NCBI GenBank assembly: GCA_914767715.1
Contig: OU612067.1
Span: forward strand, 31,284,162-31,348,161
Direction of reading: 5' to 3'
DNA from: Membranipora membranacea
Taxonomy: Eukaryota; Bryozoa; Gymnolaemata; Cheilostomatida; Membraniporidae
DNA length: 64,000 nt
Shown here piece by piece: positions 12,301-26,000 of the stretch. Made by a program: the position numbers and the translations under genes. Position 1 is the first letter of the stretch. Each line of letters begins with the position of its first letter. A model generated the notes under the pieces. It had not been told where the DNA came from. It saw nothing but the letters and a program-made list of their open reading frames with translations, and did not search any database.

Positions 12301-15300
12301 GTGCTGTCCTTCCTATCAACATTACCCCATCAAAGGAGGGTATGCCACATAATATCTATATATACAATGAACTGAGGTGAGCGAACAATATTTCTAATAG
12401 GACTTCTGAATTATAAAGTCTGAATAAGGTGGGGTACACTGTATTATATTATGTATTATATTATGAGACAGTTAAAGGTTTCTCACCTGAATATATGTCC
12501 AACATGAGAGAAGGGACAGATCTCTAGAGTACCACCACACATCCATATCCTGAAGGACATCTCCAGATTTTCACCTCCCCAGATATCCATACCAGCGTCG
12601 TACGTACCGAGCTCGATAAAATACTCATTACTTATAGAGAACAGACCGCCGGCCATAGTAGGCGAGTGGATCGGAGCTATCTGTAACGAGAAAATAAATA
12701 TCGTGTTGATTCACGACTTGAGCTAAATTTATATGTTGTACTGGTGCTCAAAGTTAATCCAATTTGCTAACATATCAACTCTGCTCTTCCAGTCAGCTGC
12801 CATATATTTAATAGATTCACAAATATTTACAAGTTATTATTTTCGCACAACATCAAATAATTTTTCAAATTATCATTTGCAATATCTCAGCAAGGGTTGC
12901 AGCATATATTAAAACCTGCACATTAATTAGGTCAATAATAAACGTTTATTATACTCAGTTCAAGCAGTGTACTTGAGCTTATCTCTCAAAAGTCAAAATA
13001 TAAAGAAAGCAAATTGACCTTTTTTGCATTGTTGCTAAGGTATGGTTTGTGTGTACCAGAATCGATCAGAAAACAGTGCAAATATCATATCCAAGAAGAT
13101 AGGGCCTCTACGCACAAATAGACATTGTGAGAAGCCCTTTCCGTCGGTCTCTATCAACATACCTCATTATTTCTGCGTTTGTTTTCTCTCTCAGGAATTG
13201 AGTGCCAGTTAAACTGAAGATTCCAGTCAAACCCACCCACACTGGTGTGCTTAGCACTGCCCCAGTGGAACTCCAGGGTTGTATCATCAATCACATCAAT
13301 CACAGGGGTGACTACCGTCGTCTTGTTTTTATGGATTTCATCGAGCAGAGGTTCTAGCCATCCTGAAAAAACAGAAAACCCTATTCAACACCCACTCCTT
13401 AAATGCTCGACGACCATGCACTATGGTGACATTGAGGGTATCCTTTTAATGCAGAGAAAGTCCTGATCACAATCTTCATATCTGTACAAATCCAATAAAC
13501 ACCTTTTCCAGACCTAGTTGGGAGTTGTCCTACGGTTAATTTTATGAATAATCAAATATCTGAGCTGTACTAGAATACTGGAAAACAATACTGCTGAATA
13601 TAATGATTCAACTTGGGGAAAAAACCATACTCTCCCACCCAGGAGTTAGATGGCCTCCTTTAGATTATGGACTCCCTCTAATTACTTGCTCTTAGCCAAC
13701 CCACTTACATATCCTTTGACCCAACTTGCCTGCATCTAGTGTCGCTTGACTTCTACTTCAGGCAGTCGCAGACTTGAGGGAAAGCAACTCAAAGTATAGG
13801 CAAATTGGATCAAACTTAATCTGATTGGTTTCACAGTATAGACACCCAGAGAAGACATATATCTAATAATCTAACCTTCAGAGCACTCGATATGAGAGTC
13901 GAGGAAGGTGAGTACTTTCCCTGTAGCTGCTCGAGCTCCAGCCAGCCTCGCTCTGATTAGACCTTCTCTCTTCTGTACTCTCACTATCTTCACTATAAGC
14001 AGTGTGTCCATATAAGCCTTCAGGGGCTCCGCCAGGTGAGCTGTAATATCACATAGATTGGTATGAGATATTAGTTTTAGTTATTGCTTTTGATACCTCA
14101 CAGATGCCATTGACGGAAAAGGGGGGGGGATTCCTTATGCTACACGCAAGTTTTACCCAGAAGTGCTATGAATGTTTTCAGTGTCAAAATATTCCGTAAC
14201 TAGCTACCAGACTATATAGTGCTTTTGTCTGCCTGTCATCTTTAACGCATTCTGTGACAGCATGTTGAAGGACAAGAATTTGTATATGCGTGTCAGTCCA
14301 CTGGCCTCTGGGAGGACATCACTGATTAGGTAAACTCCAATCATCCTTCAAACTGGAAGCAACTCAACACTGCGAACAGTTTAGTATCGCTCATTTATTT
14401 GACAGAAACAGAATCTTTGCATGAGAAGTGATGGAAAGAGTGCAAGGCAACTATCATCGTTTATTTGTCATCAATCGTCAAGTCATTTATAGAATGATTT
14501 ATGCACTGTATGGGAGGGGCAGAGAATTTATCACCAATGGATGTCATGGTCACCTTGGAGACACCCCTAAATTCAACTTTCGATAGCAGGAACCACATTT
14601 TCTAGGAATTGTAATTTGCATTTCAAAACTATAATCATTCATTACTTTTATTATTGTTTGAGGGTATGAACAAAGAACTCCCTACATGCAAATACATGGC
14701 TTCATGTTTCACCACTCACATTGATGTAAATACAAATAAACTTTTTATCACCACAAACAATAGCAGCATGTACGTGGAAAAGTTGTTTATACTACATTTC
14801 GTTTAGGTGTACGATCTAATCACCACAAAAATTCTGTACGCTCAATGAGAGCTAAAAACCTCTGTTCTACTCACGCTGATCAGAGAAATCGTCAACAAGG
14901 ATGACTTCCTTAAGTAGTTTGGGGTCAGATCTGTCTATGACTGAATGTACAGATCGGAGGAGTACTGTCCACGCTTCATTGTGAAAACATATAATCACAC
15001 TGGTGTCCGGTAAGTTCTTAGCGTACGACACCGACTTACATCTACAATCATATATGATAAATATGACATTTCAGATCTGACCTATGTTGAGGCACATCAA
15101 GGACTTTCTCGCTGCATAGAATTGGGTTTTACCCTCACTGAGATACAATCACGATTCACTAAGTAGGCATTTACAAAATTGCATGGCCTCAATGATTAGC
15201 AGAGCGAGTCTCATTGAGGTTCAACATGTTGCGCTCATGTTTGGCTATGTTTTAGTTTATGCATCTTGTACACTGGGAATTCACGCAATACAATTTTCCA

Positions 15301-18300
15301 GACAAACATAAACTAGTGACTAGTGTGTTTCGCAAGTCTATGGTATGGGCTCTCTCACTAACAATGAATGAATGTTGGGAGTCACCTCCAACTCTCTGAT
15401 CAAACTGTCACTTTTCTCACACAAAAAAAGAGAATATCTATCACAAGCTGAAAAAGTCTGTTGGGAAACAATCATTATTTTTTATATACTGGGCTAGACT
15501 GAAGCACATCCTGTGAACAATGACTCATGAGAGCCTCTATGGTGTGTATATATAGTGTATATATTTTGAAAACAAAGTTAAACAAAGCACATATTATGGA
15601 GGGCACTTTACAAATCATCACTTTTTTTCCCGACAAGCCGACAAGCGACAAGGCTCAACAGCAGGCCTACAAAATATCCTCGTCTGAGCATTCAGATCTA
15701 TGACAGGACTTCAAATGAAGACAGACTGGTCTTGAAAGTATCTATAATATAGATACTCTCAAGACTGGAGAATTCTCTGTTATAGGGCTGTGTATTATAT
15801 AACATAGTATCCTCCAGACTGCCAAACCTACACGAACAAAGCCTACACAGCATCTAGATATACATTTGGTACATTTATCCTGAATTTGGAGCTTCAGCCC
15901 TGGTCTGTTGTGTAACACGACAATTCAGAAACTCTGAGCGCTAAGGCAGACCATGTGAGAGGGACAACTCCAAACGCCGACAAAACAGAGCAAGTCAAGC
16001 CTGATCTTGTCCTGCCCCACCCAATGTGCCCCTCATACGTACTCTTGGTCCCTGATGTCGGGTAGTTGACGATGTACTGAGATCAGTTTACTAGCGTACT
16101 CATTGAACGCGTTGTTTTGGAAGCCCTCGTCAAACCTTTTCCTCTCCTCTGGGGTCAGGTCCTCTTTTTTTATATTTACAGCCTTTCCCAACTCACCTAC
16201 AGGAAATGAACAAGAGTAAAACATTATTATCAGAGACTGATGACACAATTAATACAATACCATAACAGCATATCTTCTTCTACATCAGGAGGGAAATATA
16301 GGCAGAACTCAACACACGTCACCAGAGAGTATGGGTTTGAGCCCCCCCAAACTCCCTGACACCATCGCTCTTCTTTAGTTCTCCAAAATCTGCAATCCTG
16401 TAAGGTCTACACATTATTTAGTCTTCCAAAGAATCCTGGGGTAGACATCCTGTATATAGGAAGGACTATTTGGGTTTGGTCATTCACTGTTGCGATTTTG
16501 AATGTGTCATAGTGGATGCAGTTTTTCTGCCAATGCCAACTCGAATTCGAGAGAGATAAGGTCGCAAACTGCATGATGTTTTCTTTTTCAATTATCTACC
16601 ACTTAGCACCTCATAAAGAGCTTACGGTATAAATGGTATTTGTCCCATCTTCAACATCTGGACTGCAGTAGATGATTGAGGGTTCCTAGAATAAAGCATC
16701 TGATAGTGCTTGTTACCTAGAAATTTTGCTAGTTCTATTTTAAATGACATTGGCAGTTAGGAGATCAATATTTTCACCAACAGTATGCAGAATTCCATAA
16801 CCTAAGTGGACATTCTGCATAAAAAATGAGACCGGCATTGCTGGCACCTATACCTGTTCACTTATGAATTATATATTTGATCCATGATTTTATGTTTTAG
16901 TAATAATGTATTTGTGTTTGATGATATTTGTCCAGCCGCCAGACAGCAAACATCAAAGTACATGCTATGTTGGTGAAGTGAATCAGTAGTAGTACTGAGT
17001 AGCTTAGTTTTGGGATTAATTTCACGATAAAATATAATAATACCTAGTTGATTTATCACCATTATTGTATATGTCTTGTTTAGACCATCAAAAGAATGAT
17101 GTTCATGATGTGTATCAATACTGTCATGCCATCACCCATTTATCAAACCAATTATGCCATTAGCGCTTGTTGGTTCATTGAGCATGGTCTTTTAAAAACC
17201 GTAAGACAATCTGATACAGAATTAGTCTACAACCAGATCCTCTTCATATTTGTTATCCCAACGGTAGGCTAATTGTAGCGCAAAGCCCCCTTCCCCACCC
17301 CGCAGACAGGGGGAATATCAGGACCAGTATCTTTTGACACCATTACCATGCCTTGACGTGTCAGCATAAATGTAGTGATATGATTTGCAAACACCCAGGA
17401 GTGACACATCAGGCAATAAATAATTCTGATGGTATCAAGAGTATAAGTGTGATAGCATTAGTATATATAGATCAGCTCCAAATTTTGTTGAATTCTGAAC
17501 ACAAAAGAACACTTTTCATACCGACTGAAATTGCTGCTTTATGAAGAATTGCAGACTATAGACCAGACGTTTTCAATTTTTCTGGCAACATCATAATGTC
17601 GTATCTAGTGAGCGACACGCCTCTTCAGCCTCTTATCATGTAAGAGGCCACTGAAGCCTTGCTGGCTTGATTAAGCTTGTTAAATAATAGATCACTGTCT
17701 GCATGTAAATCTCTACTGATAAGCCACAGGCAAAACACATTCACTAGGATTCCATGCATCGATTTCAGGAGTTGTCGATTCATGGGAATATTCAATTTCG
17801 GTTCACATTGCTTCAGGTTCCTTCATACGCTTTGAGTAACCATATTGCATCGAGCGGCATATATATATATTGATTGAGGCCTGGTTTTGTTCAAGCAGGA
17901 AGGACATAAAAACTAGATTCTCCGTGATACAAGTAAGAATTTCCAGGGTGATACAGCCATTGACCTTTTTGCCTGGGAATTCCTAAAAAATCGCACAATG
18001 TTAAAAATTATTGTATTACATTACAGGCATGTATGGTGCCATGGTGGCGAACATGTTTAACATTCAAACATCATTATTGGTTTACAAAACTACCTACATG
18101 CACGCAGTACATTGTGAGAAATTGGGATAGTCCATGCTTATGTTATAAGGGAATATTGGACACCCAATTGTATAGTGACTGGTCAATTTTGGCATACGAG
18201 ACAGACAATGGAAATTTAAATATTAATACAGTGGGGTAGGGAGGCTTGAGGTGTAGATGTCAAAGTCATGAAAGGCTATGATCTTGCACATTCTAGCTAT

Positions 18301-21300
18301 TAGAAATATGTTGCATTTGTATCATCATGATTTCATTCACAATGTAAATCAATATGCGGGTTATGGCGGTAGTTCGGTGTGCTGCCAACTACTGCCACCT
18401 GGATATAAGGGGGTTAGAAATGATGGTCGAAAAAATCTCTACTTTGAGCAGATTTTGGGTGTTCTTTGTTCAGTTCAGTATCAAAAGAACAACTTGACAT
18501 GATGATCCCGTAAGAAGAATACCACCAGAGGGATAATGGAAGTATTCTCTCACCAGGACTGCGTATCTATAACTCTAGATGGGTGTAATTATGTAGACTT
18601 AGCCTTGTTCACGCGGCCATGGGTTTTGGTTTTTTTGGTTTGGTTGGTGGCCTTGCATTTCTCGGTATAGTATCGGTAGTTGTCTTCTGCTGTTTTAGCT
18701 CTAATCTTCACCACTTTGAGCTTTGACTTTTTCTCTGTTCCATAGGCAAATAAATTAACTTTGTCATTTATCATATTCAAAATAAATATAAATATGTTGA
18801 TTGCACTCAATTTTGCAGCAATAATGTGAAAACATGGCTAAGTTAAAAAATATATAAAACACCCATGAATATGACCATGACCTAGAAATTTTCATGGTCA
18901 TAGTCATGGGTGTTTCAATTTTATTTAACTTAGCCATGCACTCAATTTTGCTGCAAAATTGAGTGCAATCAACTTATTTATATTTATTTTGAATATGATA
19001 GATGACAAAGTCAATTTATTTGCCAATGGAACAGAGAAAAAGTCAAAGCTCAAAGTGGTGAAGATTAGAGCGCAAAGTTTTATTCCCTCCCAACCACATC
19101 ATGGTTAATTAACTTTTTGTTGGATGATTGCCTTTCAAACATACTACAAAAAAACTAATTTCACCAAAATCCTAGTCATATTTCTGGTTATTGTGAGCAT
19201 TGCAACAAATAATATACTGCTGGAACCAACAAATTGCAGTGTTGACGTCTAGCACTAGTTTTCTCTCAGTGTGTACAACATAATCCCCAGAGTTACCCGT
19301 CACCATAGGGATAACTCTATGCCCGTCACCGACATAAATATGAAGTCAGTATATACAGCTTAAAGCACATACTGCTTGAGACCCTCTAATAGAGCATACA
19401 CTTCTGCCTGAGACCCTCTATCCCTGACAATGTTTGAGGGTCAAGGGTAAAAATCAAAATGAGAAATGCTGAAAAAAGAGTAGGCCAGAGGACCAGATAG
19501 GAAACAGTAAAAACCATAGACCTAATAATAAATAATAAATAATTATTATTAAGTTAATTGGTAAAGACATGCCAAGCCTATGACCATGAGTAAGGGTGTA
19601 CAAAAATTTAAACATTCCTTATTATTTTTACTTGATGATTAATCGACCATATAGGCCTAAGTATAAAACTACCTGAAACATAATATCACACAGTAATGAT
19701 ATATTTATCCTTCTCTGTGATATTATCAGTATTAACGTGATATATCGCCTTTTCAGTTTCTGAGGAACTACTTGTCCAATCTCAAAGATTTCTTCACTGA
19801 CACGTTGCTAGTAGTCAGACTTATGTTTAATATCGCAATTTTTTTAAACCGCATGTTACTTACTTGATTAATTGTATGTTAACTAAAATACATTGAAAAC
19901 ATATAGGCAGCAATGGGCAAAATGATGCAGCAAATTACGTTATGCAAAAGCGTGATGAAAATCTATGCAGTATTACATGCGAAGCACATTGTGTACAACA
20001 ATGGATCACCCTTTTTGGGTGATTGTTTAGCATCAAAAGAGAAATGTTTATGCTCATAACTTCTCAGCTATTGAATTTATCATCAAACGCCACGATCAAA
20101 ACCTCGGAAATACTCTTTAGTCTAATGGAAACTAAAGTGTGTAACATGTTGTTTAACATATTTTCAGTTTTTTGGCTGGAGAGGAGTGCATGTTTTGGAC
20201 CAAATAAAGCTAGTTTAGCCACAAAAATCCAAATATCTCAAGATGTAAAGCCTTAATCAATAATCGCTTCGATCAAAATCTGGACAATCTCCTGCTGTTT
20301 ATCATGCTGACAACAAATTTGACTGACATCTCTCTGAATTTCTGGATTTTGGCTGGAAAATTTTGACCTAAATTAGTTAAAATTTGGGTTATTATCTCTT
20401 AAAGTTGTGACAAGCTGGTAAGATTATTGATGGAAGTGACAGTAAAAGACCTAAGTGGTGTAATAAATTGGAAATTTTAGTTTCTGCATCATTGGGGTCA
20501 CATGCTATGAGGGGTCAGAAATGGCCCTATTACTATTGCAAAAATCAATTTCAAGTCTCGAAGACAGGAGGCCTAAAATCATAAAGTTTCACAAAAATTT
20601 AACTCCTCCAGTTATTGCCATGCCTCCTCTATATGTTGAGAGAATAAACTAATCAAATACCTCAAAAACAAGGCACAGAGGGCTCAATTTAAAAAGGGCA
20701 CTTTTTGCCCCAAAATGAACTTCCAGAGGTCACTGCGACTCAACGTCAATTATTTGGGAGGTTTCAACAGTGAAAATAACTATTAGACATGATCCCCAAT
20801 ACAATATTAAAAAGTTTTAAAAAGCGATGTATCATGTTAATAAGTTTTATGGCAGCTGCAATCTATGATAGTATCAAACTCATGTTCACCTTCAGTCAAA
20901 CCAATCTACTGTTATGTCAGTCATGATGTCGCCATATTTATTCAAGTGGAGCTTTCTGCTTTGTTGGCAAATATTGGGCCAGATGCTACATAACTTGAAG
21001 AAAGTACTCTACCTACACTGTTATGAGTTGTGACCACGTGTCAAAACATCCCAACATGGTACAAGAAATATTACTCATCGAGTTAAGATTCTTGCTGATG
21101 ATTATCACCTAGAAGGTGATACAGAGCCGCTCTATCCAAATTAATACGGATTAATGGTGGGTGAAAGGCTTAGCTCAGATTCCATAGGAGATACCCCATT
21201 GAACATACGGATCTTATACTAGGCAGTAATGTTGCAGCTGAGTAGTAACTAGACATTGAATTGTAGTGGGATTTCAAGGCGATTCAGACATTATTTTGTA

Positions 21301-22009
21301 AAATTTGCAACATGTCTAATATACCGCAGAGCCTACCTCAAGACTAGAAATTAGCTCAATTGGTCAAAAGTTCAGTTCCGGCTCCGTTCAAACTAGTTCA
21401 CTCGTTTAGGTGCTGTTTAGGTGCGATGTCTACATTAATTGAGGGGTTTGGTAATAACAATGAGGGTGCTAATCTACCTCATATTGTCTTCACCAAATGT
21501 TACAGACACATATCACATGGTAACAAGTCGGATTGATTAATGATAGTACTGAGAAGGTACAGAACAATTATACTACTGTTAGAATCATTATCGGCTGGTG
21601 TGATCCTTGTGTGTAAATTATGTGTGGAGAAGGTTAAATACATCCCAGGTTAAAAAAACACTCTAGTTAATGGATCTGTGTCATGAAGATCATCAGTACT
21701 TTTTTCACAATTTAGAGTGAAGTTAGGATAGCACATCAATTAATTTACTTGCGGTATTTAAAGAAGGAGAGTTATTGCAAAAAGGTGTACTCTACTAGAA
21801 ACTGAGCGGATTGCTGTTATTGTGGATATATATGAGGGAAAAAACACTGGTCTGAAACAAACAGCCTAAACAAGTAAAACCAACCATCACATATTCTTAC
21901 CTGCGTAAATGTTCTGGTCGGTTTTCGTCTGATGAAGATTTTATAAACACCACACTGACAAAGAGCCATAGTAACCCAACTCCTGCCAAGATCAGATATA
22001 TTTCATAGT
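9384..22009 (-). CDS. GALNT: Polypeptide N-acetylgalactosaminyltransferase, in-frame TAG at a conserved Trp
   Basis: Golgi type II enzyme that starts mucin-type O-glycosylation by moving GalNAc from UDP-GalNAc to Ser/Thr. Exons, 5' to 3' on the minus strand: about 22009-21901 (membrane anchor, [19 protein letters not shown]), 18689-18604 (stem, tentative), 16196-16043, 15041-14875 ([16 protein letters not shown]), 14040-13876 (metal-binding DSH in TFLDSHIEC), 13362-13163, 12680-12487 ([15 protein letters not shown] and HVGHIFR), 11788 to about 11665, 11225-11097, 10591-10358 and 9521-9384. The last two form the ricin-type lectin domain, with QxW-type repeats GGNQYW, GGNQKW and HQLWVW; TAA stop at 9386-9384. 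Length is about 566 residues, normal for the family. Phases match at all junctions among recognised exons. Two oddities: the codon for the conserved Trp of EVWMD is TAG (11715-11713), and that exon has no phase-compatible GT donor. The first coding exon is not certain. Confidence 0.93.
11455..11640. repeat. TA-rich low-complexity tract in a GALNT intron
   Basis: Nearly 190 bases of imperfect TATATA sequence that can fold on itself. It lies immediately downstream (in GALNT transcript sense) of the exon carrying the TAG codon. The long minus-strand ORF here is a by-product of composition. Confidence 0.8.
11713..11715 (-). other. GALNT: In-frame TAG in place of the conserved Trp codon of GALNT
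   Basis: In the exon starting at 11788 the reading frame gives [19 protein letters not shown]. The family has Trp (TGG) at this point. Genomic TAG would remove the last part of the catalytic domain and the lectin domain. One G-to-A change, a base-call error or A-to-I RNA recoding (UAG read as UGG) would all explain it. Confidence 0.85.
16197..18603. other. GALNT intron, no further gene seen
   Basis: About 2.4 kb between the stem exon candidate and the exon at 16196-16043. ORFs are short, lack family resemblance and have no consistent splice sites. I see no repeat structure beyond short TATATA runs. Confidence 0.5.
18604..18689 (-). CDS. GALNT: Candidate GALNT stem exon with a GC donor
   Basis: Read on the minus strand from a CAG acceptor, this 86-base exon encodes ...NPWPREQ and joins the membrane-anchor exon (ending in phase 2) and the exon at 16196 (needing one base) in the right phase at both ends, giving EQGGELGKAV. 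The stem region is poorly conserved in this family, so similarity cannot confirm it. Its donor would be GC (AAG|GCTAAGT). A minus-strand ORF in another frame overlaps it. Confidence 0.4.
18698..19071. repeat. Long palindrome (foldback) in a GALNT intron
   Basis: The sequence from 'gctctaatcttcacc' runs about 185 bases to a centre near 18885 and is then mirrored as its inverse complement, ending 'gaagattagagc' at 19071. Arms differ at several sites and by a short indel. It begins nine bases upstream, in transcript sense, of the candidate stem exon. The transcript would form a long hairpin. Confidence 0.85.
19072..21110. other. GALNT intron sequence, no gene seen
   Basis: About 2 kb of AT-rich sequence with no reading frame that resembles a known family, and no tandem repeats that I can see. 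Confidence 0.45.
21111..21590 (+). repeat. Dispersed repeat in GALNT intron (pair at 50942-51312)
   Basis: Begins 'agaaggtgatacagagccgc' and matches 50942-51312 over most of its length in the same orientation, including 'cagagcctacctcaagacta' and 'ggtaataacaa'. The second copy has internal deletions. No coding content or clear terminal repeats are seen; probably a non-autonomous mobile element. Confidence 0.75.
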
Positions 22010-22920
22010 TCACTACTCAAATTCACCACATTGAGCATAGTACAACTCATACACAAGTCAGAGAGATGACTTGTTTGCGCTACAGCCACAAAATTAAACT
22101 TTAAGTTTTGGATGAACTTTGGATGATAGAGGATTAAAAGTATGATGAATAGTTATCCATAGAAAATCCAGCTTGTGGTAACAATAGTTAATCTGAGACC
22201 TACTCATAGCTCAGTCACAATCATGAGAGTCAGTATGTCAGCAATTTACTCAACAACTCAGCCTCTGTTTTATGGTAATACTATCTGATAGAGTGTGGAG
22301 ATAATACAATCACCCCTGAAGTACAAGCAGACATTAAACACTTTCGTTTTAAATTAAAAGGCGACTATCCAGGCTCAGAATAAACCCACCACAAGATGAA
22401 AACTACTTGTCTTACCCTTTAGGTTAAATACCTAGATGAGAATGGATTTGCTGATCAGAAAAAACGTATATAAATAAATTACCGTGTGGATTGTTTTTTA
22501 ACATTCCTAAACAAAGCAGATCATATCTCTAATTGTTGTTTCAAAAGTGGGTTAAACAGCTTTGTGGTATCAGATTAGATTATCACACACTAGGCTACCC
22601 TGCATAGCCACATCTTAGGACTATTTGTATAGTATAAACACAGATTATTCGGAATTTTCGAAACATATCATATCTTTGTAGATGAGATTAAATCCTCCCC
22701 CATAACCACTGGATAAATCACTTTGCTTTTTTATGATGACCTTGTATTGACCCTCCTATCGCATAACACCAGTCTTCAATGCTCTGAGTGTGCCGCCTTT
22801 CGGTCAACCCTGAATTATTTGTATAGCATTACCATCATCTCTGAGATTATATCTTAATGGATTTTAATGGTTTGTGTAGCATTATGTCACCACACATGTC
22901 TCTTTGAGTATAGGTTTTAA
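22010..22920. other. Interval between GALNT and the divergent secreted hydrolase gene
   Basis: About 0.9 kb separates the GALNT membrane-anchor exon (minus) from the promoter of the gene starting at 23022 (plus). It may hold the GALNT promoter or first exon, but I could not recognise either. Confidence 0.4.
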
Positions 22921-22927
22921 ACAGCAG

Positions 22928-22964
22928 CCAATCATAGCAGAGGCTGGCTCCTGCTATATAATAG
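22928..22964 (+). promoter_or_regulatory. CCAAT box and TATA box of the hydrolase-like gene
   Basis: A CCAAT motif at 22928-22932 is followed by TATATAATAG at 22955-22964. Transcription would start near 22990, leaving a leader of about 30 bases before the ATG at 23022. This spacing fits a classic polymerase II core promoter. Confidence 0.6.
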
Positions 22965-23021
22965 AGGGATCAAGCCCCAGATTTCATTTGAAGAGGAAGC
23001 CACTAGCAGACAGAGACAAAC

Positions 23022-26000
23022 ATGCAGAGGTATATTTTTGCAGGATTTGTCGTGTTGTGTTCCTTATTTGCTTCAAGTTATCAGTTCACCACTCAATATG
23101 GAAGCAACAACTATGTGGACTATCAAGTCGGGGATGGTAAGTAGCCCATCAATTGTGACTGCTTGAATACTTGAAATTTCCCCAGGTCTCAGACACATTT
23201 TAAGACACATGTACAACACTTTGAAGGACATACTGTTCTTAACTTGAGGCTTCAACAGATTTATGTATAGTTCTATCATACATCCTTTTCGCAACACCTC
23301 TGCATCAGTAGAAGCCGTAGATCAATCACTGGTTTTCATATCCCTTCTTTATGAATAAGGGAAATGTATCACTATCAGGTAGCATCTAAGCATACCCCAT
23401 GGAAAGAAAGAAAATTGAAGGTAAACCAGCTCTCCATTACTGATAATTCTTAAATGTTGTTATTTTAATCAGCCGCTAGTAGAATAGTAATAAGTGCTCC
23501 ACACGGAGGATATGTGAAGGACAGCTTACCAAACAGGAGATCAGCTGGATGTTACGATTCTGCCACCAATATTTGTACCTACGACATGACTTGTTCTCCT
23601 ATAAATACCTCCAAATGTAGAGCTGTAACCGTTGCTGACTGGAAAACACATCTGCTGGCTGCAGCGTTAGCTGATATACTGGAGGCCAAACTCGGAGGTG
23701 AGTGTTGATCTAGACAGCTTGAGTGATCAAGCTGGATAATATTATCTTGACAACAAAGAGGTTTAACAACACTCCAACTAAAGCATGTCTTTGGGTCACT
23801 TTAAAAGAACTGATAAAGTTGTTTATTTTTATTACTCTACCTCCTTACACTATAGGATTTAAAAGTAAATTTTCTTCCTTTTATTTCGTTTATGGAAAAT
23901 TTACATAGTTTTCATTCTGCTGAATATAAGATTTAGTCACAATTTCTTGATGATATGAGATGCTTAATGTGGTGAATTTATAGTGGACTATGGAACGAGG
24001 GGCGGGTGCCTTGACGATAGCAAATTTGCGCTGATGAGTTGGTGGAAAGCAAGCCTCCCTGCGCTGGTTTGGCTAGGAATATAAGCGTGAGAGTGATGGG
24101 GCGAACATTGATGCAGTGAAACAATGAAGAGTTGGCAGCCTCCCTGGTTGCGCAACAGTGTAAACACACTGATTAATGTCATTAAATGTCAGGCTGGTAA
24201 GGTGGGCTTTTGGTTTTACGCCGTTAGTAAATACTAATTTTCTCAGGTTCCTAGCAGGGGTAATTTCTCAAAATACAATGTAATAATACGTGTTAAATTC
24301 GATGGTCAATTAATACTATTCAACCGTAGTTACTCAAGATAGTTTAACTTAGGGAATTCCCTCCTCAGTATTACAAAGGAACTTCGCTGGGAAACCCTAT
24401 TGTAACTTCCTTATTATGACTGTACTTAGGAAAGTTTACAAGAATGCTACAAATTATGTATGACCTGTCTATGTTTATGTCTACACACTATGTTAATAAA
24501 CCAGATTAAGATCTCAATTAGTCTATTATGTCAATAATCAAGTGCTTTGTTTAACAAAAGGCAACCCAAAAATAGACTTCGTTCTACCGTTCACAGTTCT
24601 GAACAGAAAAGGCTACTTGATAGAACTAGGACTATCCTTACCCTGACTTGCGGGGAAATGATACTTCAAAGAATTAGCTTTACTATTACATAACATATAA
24701 TTTGATAGTCTACTTATGATAACAAAATTAAATTTCCGCCTTATAAATAATCACTTTCAATTACATCAAAGGATGACTTTAATTCAAGCTCTCCAATAGT
24801 TATGTTAAATTATTAAAGTGTTTGACCCAAGCGAAGCAGTCTCACTTGCCGAAATAAACTGCTTTACGCCCCACTTTAGGTATGCCAATAAATACCCTGA
24901 AGTGCCACCTGCCCGGCTAGAAAATATTAGCCTCTTGCGAATTTTGAATTTATTGAAAACAAAATCAGATGACACTTTAACTTCATAAAATTTGAGATAT
25001 AAATAAATCTTCAAGGTCTTAAAAAATAATTGCCTTACAAAATAATACGGTACTTGCTATATTCTAGTGAAGTCTGTAATTCTTCTTTGTGAATGCTCCT
25101 GTCACTATGTCTTCAAACTCGTAATCTTGAACTCTGTAATTCCTCTTTGTGTACGTCTCTGTCACCGTGGCTTCAACTCGTAATCCTGAACTCTGTAATT
25201 CCTCTTTGTGTACGTCTCTGTCACCGTGTCTTCAACTCGTAATCTTGAACTCTGTAATTCCTCCTTGTGTACGTCTCTGTCACCGTGTCTTCAACTCGTA
25301 ATTTTGAACTCTGTAATTCCTCCTTGTGTACGCCTCTGTCACGGTGTCTTCAACTCGTAATCTTGAACTCTGTAATTCCTCCTTGTGTACGTCTCTGTCA
25401 CCGTGTCTTCAACTCGTAATCTTGAACTCTGTATTTCACCTCAATAATCTCTTACCACCAATGTCTATAATTGATACTCTTGGTAAACCCTTGCTACCAA
25501 AGTCTAAAATACTACTACTATGGCAAACCCTTGCTGCCAAAGTATAAAATGCTACTCCTCTGACAAACCCTTGCTGCCAAAGTCTAAAATGCTACCACTC
25601 TGACAAACCCTTGCTGCCAAAGTCCAAAAATGATACTACAACTTACTACGGTGGGCCCTGCCTTATATAGGGTGTTAGAATTGTTGAGTTGGCATGGTGC
25701 AATAATGTTGAGGTGGCACACAAAAAATTCCGTTTGCTGATAAGTAGAACATTTGCTAGTGTCGATATTTTGCAATGATGCTGACTGTTTGCTGACTATA
25801 CATGACTCATAAACCCAAGATTAATTATAAAACATATGATAAATATTGGTTAGCACATGGCATTGCTACGTATGTCATTTATTTGATAATAAATATTTAT
25901 TAAACATGAAAATGATCTTACTCCTATTTTGAAGTTTCCAGTATGTATAAGTTATGTTAATCATAGAATTAATAATAATTCTACAGCCATTAGTTTTTCT

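Noticed and set aside
18589-18810. 73-codon minus-strand ORF
   Set aside because: Half of it is the arm of the palindrome; the likely exon here uses another frame.
25326-25547. 73-codon ORF
   Set aside because: Open only because it crosses the two minisatellites.
25070-25635. CRISPR-like array
   Set aside because: Units are strictly tandem with no unique spacers, and the context is an animal intron.
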